A DNA stretch of 64,000 bases from the NCBI RefSeq assembly GCF_024623785.1, contig NZ_JANKBZ010000005.1:472800-536799 (forward strand), in the 5' to 3' direction. Below the pieces are notes generated by a model that ran no database searches, was not told where the DNA came from, and worked only from the letters and a program-made list of their open reading frames with translations. The first letter of the stretch is position 1, and each line of letters opens with the position of its first letter. Positions 63,348-64,000 of the stretch are shown here, piece after piece. This DNA is from Archangium lipolyticum (GTDB lineage: Bacteria > Myxococcota > Myxococcia > Myxococcales > Myxococcaceae). A program made the position numbers and the translations under genes.

Positions 63348-63434
63348 GGCTTTTCGCCGTACTACAGCGGTCAGGTGTTCCTCAAGCGCCAGCCACTTTG
63401 CTCGCTCCAAGAGCGGCAGCCGCCTCCCGCCCGC

Positions 63435-63890
63435 TCAGCGGCAGTCCACAGGCAGGTAGGCCTGACCCTGGAAGCCCTTGGGACGTTCGCCCCCTTCATA
63501 GGCAGCCCAGATTGCCTGCCCGGCCAACTCGCCGCGTCGCTCTACCTCTTCCCTGGGCAACTCTTCTTCCTTCTGGGCCGCTCGCTCCCTCCAGGATGAA
63601 TTGGGGTTCTTACGCCGGTAGCTCCAGCGATACAGAGTTACCCCAGGCTCTGGCGTGCGCCAGGACAACTTCCAGAGTGCTCCCCCGTTCTCGAATTCGA
63701 TGAGGAGGGCTCCTTCGAAGCCGGTGCCTCCTGCGAGCTTCTTGGCAGGCTCAACAACCTCATTGAGCGCCGCCAGGTAGCGCCCCGCCTGTTCTCTTCC
63801 TTCCCTGCGTGACTCCTCATCGTCCGGCTTGATCTCGAACAGCACGAAGGCGCGGATATCTGTGATGTCCGGGCTGAGCCATCCCCTCAT
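63435..63890 (-). CDS. Short PD-(D/E)xK nuclease-like protein, toxin-domain type
   Basis: 151 residues from the ATG at 63890. Near the start the order Pro-Asp, nine residues, then Glu-Ile-Lys (SPDITDIRAF, FEIKPDDE) is the PD-(D/E)xK nuclease core, followed by GREQAGRYLAALN. This form is like the restriction-endonuclease-fold domains at the C-terminus of polymorphic toxins. Only a few residues precede the core, so the domain begins abruptly. The ATG overlaps the stop of the upstream reading frame (ATGA), so it may be a coupled separate protein or the tail of a frameshifted longer toxin. No signal peptide. Confidence 0.7.
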   Translation of the reverse strand: MRGWLSPDITDIRAFVLFEIKPDDEESRREGREQAGRYLAALNEVVEPAKKLAGGTGFEGALLIEFENGGALWKLSWRTPEPGVTLYRWSYRRKNPNSSWRERAAQKEEELPREEVERRGELAGQAIWAAYEGGERPKGFQGQAYLPVDCR

Positions 63891-64000
63891 ATTGGACCGA
63901 AAACTTCCCGGAAAACGGGTTGTTCGGCCAGCAATTCAACGAATCGAGCCATCAAGGGCAGAAGCGTGTCTTCGGGCATCATGGGAATGGCCTGGTAGTA
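63887..64000 (-). CDS. C-terminal end of a gene running off the window
   Basis: The last 37 codons of a reading frame that enters from the right edge. The visible end reads PMMPEDTLLPLMARFVELLA and closes REVFGPI. It ends in TGA overlapping the ATG of the nuclease-like gene at 63890, a typical coupling. The protein family cannot be told from this piece. The overlap supports one operon containing this gene, the nuclease-like protein and probably 62547-63347. Confidence 0.6.
   Translation of the reverse strand, partial: YYQAIPMMPEDTLLPLMARFVELLAEQPVFREVFGPI

Overview
The window is very GC-rich DNA with densely packed genes, frequent GTG/TTG starts and many ATGA or GTGA stop/start overlaps. It carries a Ser/Thr kinase fused to tetratricopeptide repeats, an FHA-type sigma-54 activator, paired WYL regulators, a CHASE2 cyclase, many kelch or propeller lipoproteins with Pro-Asp-Ala-Gly linkers, and the Cys-rich CGDG repeats typical of myxobacteria. 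I infer a myxobacterium of the Cystobacterineae (Archangium/Cystobacter/Hyalangium type). No rRNA, tRNA, CRISPR array, prophage or intact insertion sequence was seen.

Layout. 1-2.8 kb: the end of a cytochrome-c-like protein, a membrane protein with a kinase-like N-terminus and Cys-rich tail behind two tandem palindromes, and an orphan gene behind a near-perfect sigma-54 promoter. 2.8-5.7 kb (minus): an amidohydrolase, then a His-tailed small protein translationally coupled to a tyrosinase. 5.8-11.9 kb (minus): a four-gene operon with a protein carrying three WMxDF motifs, two paralogous von Willebrand A (vWA) proteins with His/acidic tails, and a P1B-4 metal ATPase with a very large His-repeat N-terminus. 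12-14.5 kb: the kinase-TPR protein. 14.5-16.8 kb: a GMC oxidoreductase with its Tat-type small subunit. 16.9-23.3 kb: lipoproteins, an alpha/beta hydrolase and a 941-residue kelch protein. 23.3-29.6 kb: a serine hydrolase, the FHA-sigma-54 activator and a double amidohydrolase. 29.6-38 kb: a propeller lipoprotein, a methyltransferase, an outer-membrane-like protein, a two-component system and gpsA. 38-42 kb: a membrane-anchored winged-helix protein, hflX and proB. 42.5-47.5 kb: a WYL-WYL-FHA operon and a cardiolipin-synthase-like enzyme. 47.5-50.4 kb: an AllA-like protein, a VOC protein, a DUF1349-like protein and a metalloprotease. 50.4-55.5 kb: a cyclase operon diverging from acetyl-CoA synthetase. 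55.6-64 kb: small and hypothetical genes, a second copy of the kinase-like/Cys-tail protein, a LysR/SDR divergent pair, a propeller lipoprotein, AlaX, and at the right edge a coupled cluster with a short PD-(D/E)xK nuclease-like protein.

The best candidate for an undescribed system is the 5.8-11.9 kb operon. A metal pump whose ferredoxin-like metal-binding domain has lost its cysteines but gained a His-repeat arm is encoded in an apparent single transcript with two complete-MIDAS vWA proteins that themselves end in metal-binding-type tails, plus a scaffold-like protein with repeated short linear motifs. Other good leads are the His-tailed protein/tyrosinase pair (analogous to a tyrosinase caddie), the two kinase-remnant membrane proteins, and the toxin-like cluster at the right edge. 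All functional statements rest on reading motifs by eye; no database search was run.
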